62,797 nt of DNA from Prorocentrum cordatum (GCA_963575745.1 CAUYUJ010012747.1:163555-226351); one strand, 5' to 3'. Shown: positions 1 through 14,176, numbered from the stretch's first letter. Made by a program: numbers and translations. The notes: generated from the sequence alone by a model not told the origin.

Positions 1-2
1 GC

Positions 3-569
3 CACACCAAAGGCGACGCTGCCACAGCCGCCGAAGTACCGGGCGACGCCGAGGACGTCGAGATCCTCTCATCAGGCGATGAATACAGCGAGGCCCCCCA
101 TGAACTCAACACCTTCGGTGAGCGCTTCGCATCGGCCTCTCAACCGCCAGATGCTGCCGCGACCCGCATCCAGCACATGGAACAGCAGCACGAGCTGCTA
201 GCCAACACGGTGGATAACATGCAGGTCCAGCTTGCGGGCGTTCTCTCCTCCCAGGCCACACTTACGGAGCACGTCTCAGGGTTGGAACGAGGGCTTGCCA
301 CCGTCGTCACCCAGCAACAGACGGCAACCGCCGACGCCGCTGCACTGCGCGGCGACATCCAGGCCCTCCTCGGGCACCTCACGGGGGGCACCATCCACCT
401 GCCACAAGTGGCCACTCTGGAAACTAAGAAGGAGGAAGCTGCAGCGGCCGCTGAACCCGTGGCTGTCTGCGGGTGGATCGACCAGCCAGGCCAGGTCACC
501 CCAGGGTCGGGGCCCCCAGGGGCTGACAAAGGCAAAGACAAGGGTCGGGTCACCCAGGAACCCTATTGA
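3..569 (+). CDS. ORF1 of giant LINE, copy A, C-terminal part
   Basis: The frame is open from the window edge to a TGA at 567-569 and corresponds to copy B 16,173-16,742. The stretch from about 170 to 400 encodes a heptad-rich segment (MEQQHELLANTVDNM onward, with many Leu, Val and Gln) that should form a coiled coil, as in the ORF1 proteins of many LINEs, which trimerise and bind RNA. The C terminus is Gly/Pro/Lys-rich and ends GRVTQEPY, nearly identical to copy B (GRATQEPY), so this stop is genuine. No zinc knuckle is seen. A gag-like role is inferred from position and coiled coil only. Confidence 0.7.
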   Translation, partial: HTKGDAATAAEVPGDAEDVEILSSGDEYSEAPHELNTFGERFASASQPPDAAATRIQHMEQQHELLANTVDNMQVQLAGVLSSQATLTEHVSGLERGLATVVTQQQTATADAAALRGDIQALLGHLTGGTIHLPQVATLETKKEEAAAAAEPVAVCGWIDQPGQVTPGSGPPGADKGKDKGRVTQEPY

Positions 570-740
570 AGGTGCCTCAGAGAGCCCACCTCAGCCCTCC
601 GAGGAAGCGCCTTCAGAGGCATCTCTTCCCTCTTCGCGTCGTATCTCTTTCTTGTCACCTCATGTCTGTTTTGGCAGCAGCACGCGCAAGCTATCTGGTG
701 TGGGGACACCCGCAGTCTTGCAGGGGGCGTGATTGTTGCA

Positions 741-3700
741 ATGTACATGAGCATTCAGGGGTATTTGAGGACGTGTGCCGACATGCAGCTTTTGGCTCAT
801 CGCTCGCGCCGCCCGCCTGGCCTCGCCATCATGCGGTGCCTTGCCTGCAGCATGGCCCTCCCCTCGTTAGCTGGAGCACACCCGTCTTCAGGCGGTGCGC
901 CCCAACGTGGAGGTGAGGTTTTCCTGCGACACGCTGAACGTGGGACGCTCTTCTACCTTTACGATGACAGCATCTACAAGTACGATCACTACACCATTTT
1001 GGGCCCGATCGTGAACAGCTCCGCCGCCGCGGGTCCGTGCGGCAACGGACCGTTGGGCGCCATCGCGAGCGCATGCACGCCCTCGTCAACTACGACACAT
1101 GCATCGCAGTCCACCCTCAGCGTGGCCTCGACCGTCGTGCAGCACATCCTCGACGGGGCCGCTGACCAAGGCCATGCACACAGTGGCGGCTTCAGCCCCG
1201 CTGTCGTGCCCCGCTATAGCCCCACGGGTCTCACTACCCCTCTGTGCGCCAGGGGCGAACCCGAGGAGGACCCCGCCTTCTGGCACCTGATGATGATCCG
1301 AGCTCGGCTCATACCGTGCGCCGAGGCGTGGGCACCAGGTGAGGACCACCAGGACGTGTTCTGGGCATGGCTCGAGGACTGCGTCCCGTACATCCTGGCG
1401 ACGCTCCATCTGCCACAGTACGACCATTTTTTCCAGGTGGACTCCGAGGAGAAAAACGACGCCCTGCGCCAGCGCACCGCGATCGACATGTGCGAGGACA
1501 TCTGGCATAGAGCAGGCCCCGACAGACAGCGCACCAACCGCAACCTCACTCGTATCCAGGGCAGCCGCGAGTACCCCATCCGCTACTTTGGCCTCCTTCT
1601 GGAATACCAGGGCGCTCGTGCTCAGCTCGTCGGCCCTGAGGCTTTCACGGCACCATTGCCGCCAGACCTCTCACGGGCCCACGCCTTGCTGCCAAGAGGC
1701 CTCCCTCCACCTGACCAAGACGCCCTGGCGTACCTCGCGGATGCGATCCTGCACCACCCGCCAGACATGCAGCCGCTTGTCGAGGCGGAGCTCGCCGCGG
1801 CACCGATGGAACCGCTAATCCTACCACCGCCAGCTGGCCCCCTCGCCCAGCACGCCACGTGTGACCAGCCCGCGGCCGACGCCGATCCTCTTCTGCTCCA
1901 ACATATCGCGGCCAGCGATATCAGCAACATATCCCTGGACTCGTTCCACGCGTCGGACGATAGCCAGGACGACATGGATACCCAGGATCGCAACGGCACG
2001 GCACCGCTAGGTGACACGGCCCAGCGTGACCGTGACAGCGAACCCTACATAGGGCGCCCCCCGTCGCACAGCAGTCCGCCTAGCAACTCTGCTCAGGCCG
2101 TTCCCAGCGCACAGTTCAACGAAGCTGAAGGCGCCACTGCCGCCGACGCGACAAGCCATCCCACTGCGTCGCCAGCTCTAACCAGCCCGCGCAGTGGCGG
2201 CTTTAGCCCCGCTGAAGCATTGGCTGGACCTGGACGTCTCCAGACCGCAGGTGGCAGCACCACGCCCCGCACCCTTGTCTGCCGTGCTACCGTGACCGAC
2301 TCCAATCCCAGTGCCGTTGAACACTGGCAGGCTGACATCGACAACGACCCCATCGACGACGCGAACCCAGACGCCAGCGGCTCCTACGAGGCCCAGCACA
2401 GCGCAGCGGCCTCACGACACTGTGGCTGTCTCATTTGCCTCTTCGTGGCCACGTACGCCTTCGTGATAGCCATGCCGTACAAGGACCAGATCGACGGGTA
2501 CTTGCCGACACCGAGCCGAGACCCCAGCTACCGGCAGCGACGACGACGTCAAGCGGCGGCACCAGGCCCATCTGTGCCCATTACACCCCGACGTACAACG
2601 GCATACAACGTCACGCCCGCACTGTGGGGTATTCTCAAGTGGACCAGCACCAAACTCAGAGATATCGTCTCGGGCGGAGCCAGCGCAGTCGGGTTTGGCC
2701 TCGGGGGTGTCCTGAAATTGGCCAGTGGCAAACTCGGAGCTATTGCCACTGGCGGAGTGGTGTGCGGTCTTCTACTGGTCGGCGCCAAACTCCTCGCTCA
2801 AGGAGCCGTCGGACACGTAGGAGCCCGCATCTGTGCGCGTGCCCTGGACTCATCCTCGGCCCAGTGGTGCCTCCGCTGTTGCCAACCGAGCAGGAGGCCG
2901 CGCGATGAGACCACATACACAATGCCGCGCACGCTCCCCGACGAACCGGCAGCCAAGGCACGTGCATCACTACGACATTTCCGCAGCTTACAGGAACACA
3001 CTACGCCGCTTTTAGTATTTTTTTTGGTGTTTTATTTTAGTTTTTTTTTGGTTTTTGTTTTTTTAGTTTTTGCAGTATTGGCCGCAGTCCGCCGATGTCA
3101 CCACCGGCCACACCGCCCCGCCACTTGTCGAAGTCACCTGGGCCCCGCCGTGAAGCGAAGGGTCGAACTGGCACAAATGTCGGCCGCACGTACGTGAGTG
3201 TGCACCCGTCGCTGGCCGCGTGGTACGCAGTGCCGCCCCGCCCGCCCTACAGCCTCGAAGACGACACCCTCGCGTGGGGACCCATCGCGCTCTGGATGTG
3301 CGAGGCCACCCAACCACCGCGCGGTGAGAACTGGCACAACTTCGTGACAGGGGAGGCCCATGGAGCGCGCCTCATCTACCCTCGGGTCCTGGGCCTCCTC
3401 ATCCGCATGGACTGGTGTGCCCCCACGGAAGCTGCCTCCAGGTGCCGTGCCCTACCACAAGCCTATGGCATGGGCGACTGTGCGCACGCCCTCCACATCG
3501 CCGGCTACGATCACCCAGACCTCCGCGAGGCGGCTGAAGCCCGCGATCAGGAAGCTAACACCTGGCGCAGGCTGGACATCGCGGCAGCGTGGCCACCGCC
3601 GCAGGCACTATACTCGCCAGAAGCAGCGCGAGCATGGGCTAAACAGCACTACGACACCGAAGCCGCCACCAGGGCCGACCCCAACCAGCCCCGTCCACGC

Positions 3701-6700
3701 GTCTCGCTTCGCAAGCTCCAGCTGGACCCGCAGCCACTGATCGTCCTGGTGTACACGGGCTTGCAAGCCATCCCCGTGCGGGGGCATCCCGACGCACGTG
3801 AGTCGCGCCCCAGCGGCTCCAGCCCTGGGGCCGCGCCTGGCCCACCGCGCACCTACCAGTCAGGTGCCGCCCTGGCACACAGTCCAGACCGCTCATCGAC
3901 GACATCAGGAGACGACGACCGCCGTACGCCTTCCCTCATCAGCGCGGCCGCCGCCCTCGCCCGAGGCCATGCCCGCCCACGGCGATCCGCCTCCCGTTCG
4001 TCACGGCAGAGTGGCGGAAACTCCACCTCGGACAACAGCGACATCGCGACGTGGGAGCACATCGAGACGGAAGAGGAGCCGACCGCCTACCACGTCCTCG
4101 CCTTCCACGTCCGCGACGTGCGGGCCCGTGTCAACGCCCCCGGCATCGAGGTCTGGCTTGACCCTGGCGATCACCACGACGGCGCCTACTTACCGTGGGG
4201 GACGACCGTCATGGGCCATCGCGTTATCGACCCTGCGGTGGCGGGTCGCGACGGCTGGGTCATCCTCCACCACGACCATGGCGATACCACTACCAAGCTC
4301 TGGGCACCGACCCAAGTCCACGTCAAGGCGGACGACACGTGGCGCACGGTCATGGTACCAGCGGACGTGGGCCCCCAGTGGATCGAGCGCCACGCCGACG
4401 ACGCTCGCCTCCCCGCCGAGGTCGTCCGCACTACAGGCCAGTCCTGGTTTGCCGACGTCTGGCCCTTGTGGGATCGACCCCGACCCCACCCAGACGACCC
4501 AGGCACAAACGAGCAAGCGCTCCCGCCCCTACCTGGACGCTGGTCATGCCTACAGTGCCGATTCCAATGCTGTCAGTACTGTGCGGCCCGCCGCAACACG
4601 CAGCTAGGCACCTCGGGCCAACCAACGTGCCCAGACTGCGCCCTCAGCGGACTACGTGCACTTATGGACTGGTCCACGGACTACTCTTGCAACAGCTGGA
4701 CGTGTGCATACAGCACCGACAACAGGGACTCCGACACATGCTGCCTCTCCAGCAGGTGTCCCCATCCGCCTAGTCCGCACAGCCTGTTCGACGTCCGTGC
4801 CACAGGGATGCCTCCGCACATCCTTGCCCGCCAATACGGCAACGCGCCAGCCCACCACGACCTCAAGGAGCCCCCCCGAGCGCCTTCAGGCCCCGGGGGG
4901 GGAGCCTCCACAACCAGGCCAAGCTGGTTACCAGGGTCAATGGTATCTTCCACCGAGGCCGCGGCGCGTCCCCAGGCAGGGATTGCCCGACGGCACGAGG
5001 CGGCCACCTGGGTTCACAGGAACGGGGATGCCTGAAGACCCGTCCCCCGACCACCCGCTGTGGAGGGAAGGCTACGTGCTCTTCGGCCCCCACCAGGCCC
5101 TCAAGGAGGACTTCACCTTCAACAAAACGGTCCGCCGACCTTACTCCCTAGCCATCACCAACATGCATAGGGATCGTGTCACAGTCAGGACCGTCTGCGA
5201 GTCCATCGCCGAGCGCATCCACACTACCCGCACCCGCTGGCGAGATGTGGTACTCTACTGGGACGCCGAGGGCGGCCCTGGGCCTCAAGCTCTCGACTAC
5301 GACATGCGCCTCTGCGACGCCATGGTGAGCCGTGCCACGACCGAAGCCGAGCTGAATCACGACCGCAGCAACCGTGGTAGTTTCTGTCTCGATGGACCAG
5401 TGCACCAGCGAGCTGTAAACATCACGGTGCTCCCCGAGCCGCAGAACATTGACTACATGGAGCATGTGCGGCGATGCTCACCCGTCGGGGAGACTTACCC
5501 AGACCGCGCCTTCGAGCACGTCTACCAGGGCTGGCGGCGGCCCGACGTGCCCACTATCCTCCCCGACACCCGCCCGCTCTCGAGAGCCGACCAGCAGCGC
5601 TACAAACAGCACCAGCAGCGCATTCAGCAGCGCGACCAACGCGACGCAGGTCAGCCGAACACGCCACGCAACCGCTCCCCCGCGCGCGTCCCGACAGGCG
5701 GCAGCACGGTGTACGGCGGGGGCGCCGCTTATCACCGTGGCCCCATTGGCGCCAGGCCCGCGGCGGCTGGAGCAGCCGCCTCCAGCTACGGCCATGCCCC
5801 CCACGCCAGGGTGCACCCAGCGGTCATCGGCTACCCGCGGGCACTCGAGCAGGCTCCCCCACGGGCCACCTCGCCCGTGCCAGGGTCCACGCGTGCCTGG
5901 GGCCATTACCCAGGCCGCCATGACAGCACACCCAGCAACCAGCCCGCTGTGGTAACCCCTGCGGCTTCAGCCCAGGGGGCTGCACCAAACCGTGGCAGGA
6001 CAGGGCGCCCTGAAGGATGGCGCGATGCGAACGTGCGCGCTTGGCAACCGCGCCAACACACGCCCCCGCCAGACGTGGCCGCATCGCTGCGCCCTGCCCA
6101 GGCAAAACCTGCCCCACCTGAGCGCGAGAGGCAGCCGCTCGTCCCGCTCGTCCTCACGTACACCCAGGCGCACCACAGCGCCTCCCCGCGGCACAGCGAC
6201 GGAAGTGCCCATCACATCAGCCCCCGCCCTGACGCTGTCGACCCTGACCAGGCTGCTGCCACGGCGGCGGGCGGCGCAGGCGGCCCCCGCCAGCCCAGTC
6301 CAACACCCTGCGCAGCGCCGATCCGCTCCCCGAGCAGGGCGGACTCTGCGCGCGCTAACGCCCAGGCGACCTCGCCACGCGACCGCCACACGGGCGGGCG
6401 CGTCCCGCGCAGCAGGTCCTGCAGCCGCCACAGCTCGCGCAAGGCCCCTGGGAGCTCCACGAGCTCGCCGCCTCGCGAGACTCAGGCTGATGGCCATGCC
6501 CCCGAAGTGGTGCCACGCTTCGGTGCCAGCGCCATCGAACCTGGCCAGGTCGACCTCGAGCCGACGCCGTCCACGGACCAGGAGCTGCCGCCGCCCACCC
6601 GCGTGGTCGTCCCCATCGACGAGGCGCCGACCTTCGACCCGTTCAAGAACAAGTACCGCGTCAAGGACCTCGCGGCGGGTTTCGGCGGTGGCTCACCGCT

Positions 6701-7127
6701 CTCTCCACAGAGTCGTAGCGGCGCCCCCGCCACCTCAGCCGCTGCCGCGGCAGCGGCGGCCCCGCGTGGAGTCAGTCCTGTCCGCAACGCTTGCCTCACG
6801 GCAGCGGGCATGGACGAGGCTCAGCGCCAGGCCACCGACCGCGCTGCTCGAGCTGTTCCACCTGATGCTGCTCATCACGGTGCTGACGGGGCGGGCGCGC
6901 CGCCGCAGGACGGACCAGCGGTGTCGCGTGCGCAGTATATGCGCGCGCGTTGCGCCGCTGCCGCGCCGAGCTGCCGCCGCTGGTCTGCTTTTGCTCTTGT
7001 GTTCGGCAGGACGGATCGAGGAGTCGCCTCCCTCTCCCTCTGCTGCCGTCTCACCTCTCCTCCCCATCGTCCCCCACGGTACAGGAGTGAGGAGGATTTT
7101 TCGATGCAGTTTTGCCGATGTTTATGA
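741..7127 (+). pseudogene. ORF2 of giant LINE, copy A (broken)
   Basis: The ATG at 741 (MYMSIQGYL) has a counterpart at 16,914 in copy B. Frame 0 runs to the T-rich insert at about 3,012. The reading then resumes in frame 2 (about 3,095-4,900), and returns to frame 0 through an 8-G run near 4,895-4,902, where copy B has five G then AGA. It stops at 7,125-7,127. Relative to copy B about 720 bp is missing at about 3,143, which removes the WHGTR half of the ADP-ribosyltransferase-like region but leaves the YVSVHPSLAAWYA half. The N-terminal helical domain, both hydrophobic segments (near 2,425-2,480 and 2,660-2,850), the Cys cluster (about 4,545-4,720) and the Arg/Pro/Ser-rich tail are all recognisable. 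See copy B for domain detail. Confidence 0.72.
3012..3074 (+). other. T-rich insertion in copy A ORF2
   Basis: About 60 bp of nearly pure T, broken by a few G and A, lies between CTACGCCGC and GCCGCAGT. In copy B (near 18,980) those two flanks are almost adjacent. The insert is specific to copy A and destroys the frame. Either replication slippage or a sequencing/assembly artefact could explain it. Confidence 0.7.
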
Positions 7128-10100
7128 ACCCCCCCTGGCGCAGTGTCGACCATGCCTCGCCTATACTTCTGGCCTGACGGCGGCTTCAGCCCCGTTCAAG
7201 CCAACCTGCAGGGACGCCATGAGCTCCTACTGTGGCCAAGCCTCCTACCTGGGTGAGGGCCAGGCTGCCCTCCACCGTGCGGGACGGGCCAACCCCAGCT
7301 CCACCGATGGAGACGGGCCAGGTCGCTCCATCCACCTCGTCAGCCTCAACATCACGAGTCTCCCAGCAAACTGGCCAACCATCACCGCTCTCGGTGTCGA
7401 CCACAACGCCGCAGTCATAGCACTGCAGGAGACCCGACATGCCAAGCCTACCAGACAAGCCATCGCTACCAACGCCGCCAATCCACACCACGGGGGATAT
7501 CATGCCAGTCTGGGACCTGACCTGGATCTGGCGCGAGCCCAGCGCAAAGCTGCCCACGGCGGCACAGACCACACAGTCGAGGGCAACACTGGCGCATCGG
7601 GAGGGGTCGCCATCCTCTCTAAGGACGCCATCGTCGACTCCACCGTCGACGACACAGCGTCCTGTATCGCCACCCTCAAGGCCAAGAAAAGATGGCACGA
7701 GGCCTTCCTCCCGCTCTGCACCCAGCACCGCCGCAGGCGGCGAAGAAACAACCACGGGCCCGCTGGGATCTACATAGCGAGCCTCTATGGGGTCGCTGGA
7801 GGAGACAGCACCGACTTGTTTCGGCTAGCTGACTGCGCCGCCGCGAGGGTCGGCACAGCCCCGTATTTCATTTTCATGGACGCCAACACGAACATCGACG
7901 ACAATCCACACCTGCTGCACATGATGTAACACGGATGGTTTAACGTCGCTGAAGGCACACCTGACCACACCATGCACACATATGGCAATATCCCTGACTG
8001 GGACCGTGTCACCAAGTGTCCCCGCACTTCGCGCATCGATTACATCATCGCCAACCAAGCGGCGCGATCCCTTGTCACCGACTTCTGCTATCTGCGTGGC
8101 TTGCCAGCGAAGTCCCATGTTGGCCTGCAGGTCACGCTCGACCTTAGCCGCCTCGACCATACGGCCCGACGCCTTCTAGCCCCCACGCCTTACCCTCCTA
8201 ACGATGGAGCTCATGAGGGCCACGAACTTCAGGCATTAGGGACCCTCATCGCAGGGCGATACCAGGACCGCATGGAGCAGGCCGACACACGCGACGATGT
8301 GGAACGCATGTTCGCCCTGGCAAACGAGGCCAGCCATGAGTACCATCTCACTCGGCTGCGCGACCTGCCACCTCCGCCGCCAGACCACCCAAAAAAGAAG
8401 GCCCCTACCATGCACGGGCTCACACCCACGTTCGAGGAGCGACCCGCTGTCCCCCGCGCCTTTCCCACCTACGGAGCTTCCACGATTCGCATGAACCGCC
8501 TTCGCAAGCTCCATCGGCAACTTTGTGAGCTTCGCTTCATCGGACAGCACCACCACATTGACTGCCGTGCCATCCCGCCGTCCCTGGCGCAGCGCATCGA
8601 CTGCACGTGGACCGCGGCCCGCCTTCTCTGTCACAAGCTGCGCCCCACGGTCCTCCTGGCCTTTCCCGAGGCCTGGAACCCCGACGAGCCAGCACCACAC
8701 GGAGAGCACCTGGACCGTCTGATCCACAACCTTGACTCAGAGCTGGCGCGACGTGCAAACCGAGCCAAAGCTGAACGCATCAAGATTTGGGCTGAGGGTG
8801 TCCGCGAGCCAAGCGGGCGAAAGGCGGCCATATACGCACGGGCTGCTGACTGCTCGCCCACGGCGTACCTCCGCACGCCCACCACTCCCGACGACGCGCA
8901 ACTCCACTGCGACACCACCGCCTTCAACCCTGACCAAGCTTGCACGGACGATAGTGATGCCGACACCGACGCTGGCGGCTTCAGCCCCAGCGACGGTAGC
9001 TCGCTCGACACGGACAACGACGAAGGCCACACTTGTGACCCACCACCTGCCCAGGTTCCCGACGCCCTTCCCGCCAACGCCATTGTTGCCAACACCAAAG
9101 ACATGCTCAAGCTCATGGTCGACACCTGGGAGCCCATCTTGGGCAGGTACCGCGCTCGCGCGGGCCATGACGCCGAAGCTATGCCGACGTGGGCGGACTT
9201 CTACGACGAGTACCGACAAGAGCTGCCTACGCCAACACCAGCAGCCCCTTTCCACCTCACCGACGACCAACTCATCCACTTCATTCGCACCCGTTCACCG
9301 CGCCGCGCGGGGGGACTCGACGGCTGGACAACCAAGGAGGCCAAGGAGTTACCCGACGACATCCTTCGCCTCTTCGCCAGCGTCTTACGTGCTATGCAAC
9401 GCACTGGCACCATCCCAGAACCCCTCCTTCACGTGCCAAGCCCGTGCCTCCGAAAAGGCCGAGGGGAACTCCCGACGGACCAACGACTTCTCTCGGTTCT
9501 TTCCGTTTGGATGTACGCGTGGGAAGCGCCAGCCTACCGTAGCCTCACGGACTGGCGGAAAGGATGGACCCACGCCACGAGCTTCGGCGCTGTTCCCAAA
9601 GCTACCATTGGGGATGTCAGCACCTCTCTCGCCCTGCGCATCGAGCACGCCAGGGCTTTACTCCTCCCCCTAGCTGGAGCTGCCCTAGACCGACAGAAGT
9701 GCTTCGATTACCTCATCACGGACATATGCCTTAACCTTGCGCTGACGCGGGGTGCCCTCAAGACATCGTTACTGTCCGCCGAAATTTCTACAGGCACCAC
9801 AAACGCTACATCCGCATGAACGGAGCGTACTCTAAGGACTTGACCAGGACTAACGGTCACCTCCAGGGAAGTTCGTGGTCCCTGGACGACATCAAGCTGC
9901 TCATGTGCGTGTGGACAAAGAGGCAGCATCGATACGTTCCTCGATCGCTCAGCACTACCTTTGTTGACGACAGCAACTCCACTACCCACACCGCGTCTGA
10001 GCTGCAGAAATCTCTTGACGAAACCGCCAAGTTTGATCGATTCTCAGGTCAACGCATTCACCCTGGTAAAGTGGCAGGGCGGGCGCTCACCGACGAACTT

Positions 10101-10937
10101 CACGCCGCCGTCACCCAGCTCACTCTGGCGGAGCGCCCCTTACGTGTGGTCGATTCCTTCAAGCTCGTCGGGAGTTACATCAACGCCGAGGCAGCGCCGG
10201 CTCCAGCCGCGCTTAACCTCACGGCCACCGCAGATGCCCGTGTTCGGAGGGCGACTATTCGCCTGCCGCGCATTGGCATGGCAAGCTCCCATCGCCGATG
10301 CTTATCAAGGCGCGGCACGCCCGTTCCCTTGCTGCCAGTGTCTGCACCACGGGCACCGACATTCAAGCACCATCAGGCCCAGCCAAAACTGCCTACAACC
10401 ACGCCCTCAAGGCGGCTATCCGCCCCAGGGGGAACAAGTGGGTCGAGTTCTGGATTCTCATGGCCGTGTGCGTCCCAGGACACGCCCTGGAGATCGACGC
10501 CATCACGCAGCGTGAAGCTTTCCTGTGCCTGCGGCGACAGGTTAACCGCGACGTTACACTCTGCGGGCTCGCCAGAGACCTCCAACACCACGTCCAGACC
10601 CTGTTTGGTGGAGGACCCGTCGGACGACTCGTCCAGTCGCTCCAGCAGCTCCGACGGACCTGGCCCACATTTGGCATCATGTACGACGACTGGAGCTGCC
10701 AGATCAGCTGGCTGAATTTACCCCAAAACGCCTTCCTTCACATGCTGCGGGCCTCACAACGCAGAGCCTTTCTGCGGAGGATCAAGCCACGGCGACACGA
10801 CCTTGGATACCTTGCCTCTGTCAAACAGGGCCTCGACCTCTTCGCCAGCACGTGGCTCGCCCGAACTAAAGGAGCAGCCACTGGGTACTGCCTGGCATGC
10901 TGGCGCTCCTCTGAACTTCCTTGTTCGGGATCATGTT

Positions 10938-11161
<224 letters not shown>

Positions 11162-11288
11162 GCCGGACGGTTCCCGGATCAAACACGTTCAGCTGACCCC
11201 AGCCCATCTGCCGTACTGCGACGAGGAAGAGGAACTCAGGAGCACACTGTTCCGCGACTGCAAGTGCAGGAGGCCGTGAAAAAGACTC

Positions 11289-11331
11289 CCTTTTTTTTTT
11301 ATTTTTTTTCTTTTTTGTTTTTTTTTCTCAC
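11289..11331 (+). other. T-rich insertion in copy A ORF3
   Basis: About 42 bases of T, with single A, C and G interruptions, lie between a GTGAAAAAGACTCCC flank and CTCACCACCCTCATC. In copy B (27,672-27,690) these flanks are contiguous. It is the second T-rich insert seen only in copy A. Confidence 0.75.
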
Positions 11332-11574
11332 CACCCTCATCAGTGACGACAGTGGGCCCGTCTTCCGCCGCACACAAGACACTGCGGGCTCTTCGACGAA
11401 GACCCAGCCCTCCTCGACCTGCAGGCCGACCTCGCGAGGGACCCGCTGCCACAGCCCATTCCGCGGCCCTCCCCTGAGGGAGATCCTGCGGCTTCAGCCC
11501 AGGACACCTACACCACCTACCTTGACTACGACACTGGTTGGACATGGGTCTACGCTGCCACGGACGGTGCGTGC

Positions 11575-11626
11575 ACCAACCAAGCCATCCCATTGCTAGC
11601 ACCAACCAAGCCATCCCATTGCTAGC
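11575..11626 (+). repeat. 26-bp tandem duplication in RNase H
   Basis: The 26-base unit 11,575-11,600 (beginning ACCAACCAAGCC) is repeated exactly at 11,601-11,626. Copy B has it once. Because 26 is not a multiple of 3, the duplication shifts the frame just after the first catalytic Asp of RNase H (ATDGACTNQ). Confidence 0.92.
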
Positions 11627-12284
11627 ACGAGCGGGCTACGGCGTCTACTACGGCATCGACCACCGCATGAACTACAGTGCACGCGTTCACGGCCTAACGC
11701 AGAACGCCCAGGTTGCGGAGACCCTCGCCATTGTCCACCTTACGGCATGTGCCGAACGGCCTGTGCACGTTTTCGTGGACAACCAGGCGGTGGTCGATGG
11801 GTTCCAAAGCATCATCGACGGACACCCAGCGCCGCAGGGCACGCACGCGGAGCTCTGGGAAAAGATCCACCGATGTGTTATGGCCAAGCCCAACATGTTT
11901 CGCGTCGAAAAAATCGCCAGCCATCTGGGAGACATAGGCATCGACCTTGGGCTCATCGGGCCCATTGCGGAGGAGTTCAACCGTCAGGCTGACGCCCTTG
12001 CCACAATGGCGGCACGCACTCACAACCTTCCAGACGACATTGTCGAAGCTGCCAAAACGCGACATCGCCAAGCGACTGTGCTCCATGGGGTCGCTGTTGC
12101 TATTTACGAGCGCAGACACCGCACTCTCCCGCTCCCACACCGCAGGGCTGGGTTTACAGCTGCGGAACTCAGCAAAATGGAACCAAACCCCCTGCTGTCG
12201 GACCAGGCACCACCCGCGGCTGGACCAGACATCCCGCAGAACCCGGACGAGCTCTGGGCCGAGGCCCACCGGGCGATATACGAC

Positions 12285-12620
12285 GAACAGGAGGACGACC
12301 CGTTCGGCTTCGGCGGGGGACTAGACTTCCTGGACGACGGGCCAGCCAGCGCCAACCTTGCCCCGTCGGGCATCCGCACGACGCCCTCGACTCCGCCACC
12401 GAGAGCGGCACCGCACCCACATGATGACGTCGCCCACCTCCAAGACGCTGATGAACAGGAGGACGACCCGTTCGGCTTCGGTGGGGGATTGGACGTCTTG
12501 GACGACGGCCCAGCCAGCGACAACCCTGCCCCGTCGGGCAACCTCCCGACGCCTACCGCGACTCCGCCACCGAGAGCGACAGTGCACCCACATGATGAGG
12601 TCGCCCACCGTCAAGACGCC
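12285..12620 (+). repeat. 56-codon tandem repeat in ORF3 C-terminal region
   Basis: The unit starting EQEDDPFGFGGGLD at 12,285 recurs at 12,453, exactly 168 bp later, and the repeat keeps frame. Copy B has the same two units at about 28,620 and 28,787, the second diverged (EQDDDLFSLGGGSD). The acidic DPF-containing unit lies between RNase H and the C-terminal coiled coil. Its function is unknown. Confidence 0.8.
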
Positions 12621-13340
12621 GACGATGACCTGGTTGACCCCCTCGGACCGAGTGGCAGCATAGACGACGCTCCGCCGACACCCCACGCTGCCGACCATGC
12701 CGCCCTATCGAGACGCCACCCGACTACGCGGCCGACCTCAGAGCCCTCGCATGACATCATGATTGGTCCTACCGTGCCACCCACTCCGTCCCCCCACCAG
12801 CGCCAGCCCGCGGGGGCGGCTCCAGCCTCCCCGCAGGGCACCGAGCCAGTCAGGCCGCCGCACCCCGTCCATGCTTCCACTGTTGCTGGGCGTGAGGATG
12901 CGGCTCGTCCGACTTCACGGGGCGAGGCCCTAGCGGCTCCAGCCCTGGGGCCGTGTGTTACCCTCCAGTCACCTCTCAAGGGTGACGGCCGTCAGCACAC
13001 GGGGTGCCGTACTGCGCCAGCCCACCACTTGGCCAGGCGCACTGATGACCTCGTCCCTGCCACGAGGCCTGCGGTCGCTGACACTGAGCAGCCGCCCCTC
13101 ACCGACCGCGAAACCGAGCTGTCCCAGGCTATGGCCGCTCTTCAGCAGAGATGTGCTGCTCTCGCCGCGGACCTCGCCGCTGCTCAAGCCCGTCAAGGCC
13201 CTCTGCTCCAGCGCCTCCACAGCGCCGGGCGTGCCTTCGCCGAGCTGCTTACGCCCTCGCCCGATGGTGCTGCGCCGTCACTCACCATCCAAGCTATACT
13301 GTCATCGCTCCGCGGCGCTCCACCTGGTGCCCCGCGCTAA

Positions 13341-13707
13341 TTCCCTCCTTTCTGCCTGCCCGTGTGTACGCGTGGCTCCGCGTCCACGGTGTCAGGGCGT
13401 GGGGGCGGGGGGGCGCCCCGTCCCTACGCGCCGCTTTGCGGCCAAGCGCCCAGCTGGCGGTCTGCCAAGCCGCCTAGCCACGTGTCAGCACGTCGCCTTC
13501 CTTGTTGGGGCCTTTTTTCTTTACGCGGTCTGACAGGTGAGATCTTCACCGTCTGTCCGCCGTCTGTAGCGTCTGTCGCACTGTACCGGGGGAGGGGTTT
13601 TTTGTTGCCCGCCCTCGTATCTAAAGGCTGCACCGCCGCAAATAGTGTTTAGCGAGTTGTCGCACCGCAGTGCGCCTCGCGGACGGACCCTGGTCCACCT
13701 ACTTGTC

Positions 13708-13709
<2 letters not shown>
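13341..13709 (+). other. 3' UTR of giant LINE, copy A
   Basis: This stretch after the ORF3 stop is conserved with copy B 29,669-30,033, including GGTGAGATCTTCA, the CGTCTGTCCGCCGTCTGTAG stretch and the terminal CTACTTGTCCG next to the TC repeat. It lacks a poly-A tail and a clear polyadenylation signal. Such conserved 3' ends in LINEs usually carry the RNA structure recognised by the reverse transcriptase, which is an inference here. Confidence 0.75.

Positions 13710-14176
<467 letters not shown>

Noticed and set aside
791-803. Relic of the dinoflagellate spliced leader (TTTTGGCTCA) near the ORF2 start
   Set aside because: Only about 10 bases match. The sequence lies inside the ORF2 coding frame and copy B has GCCTTTGGCTCA, so no full leader (ending TTTTGGCTCAAG) is present.
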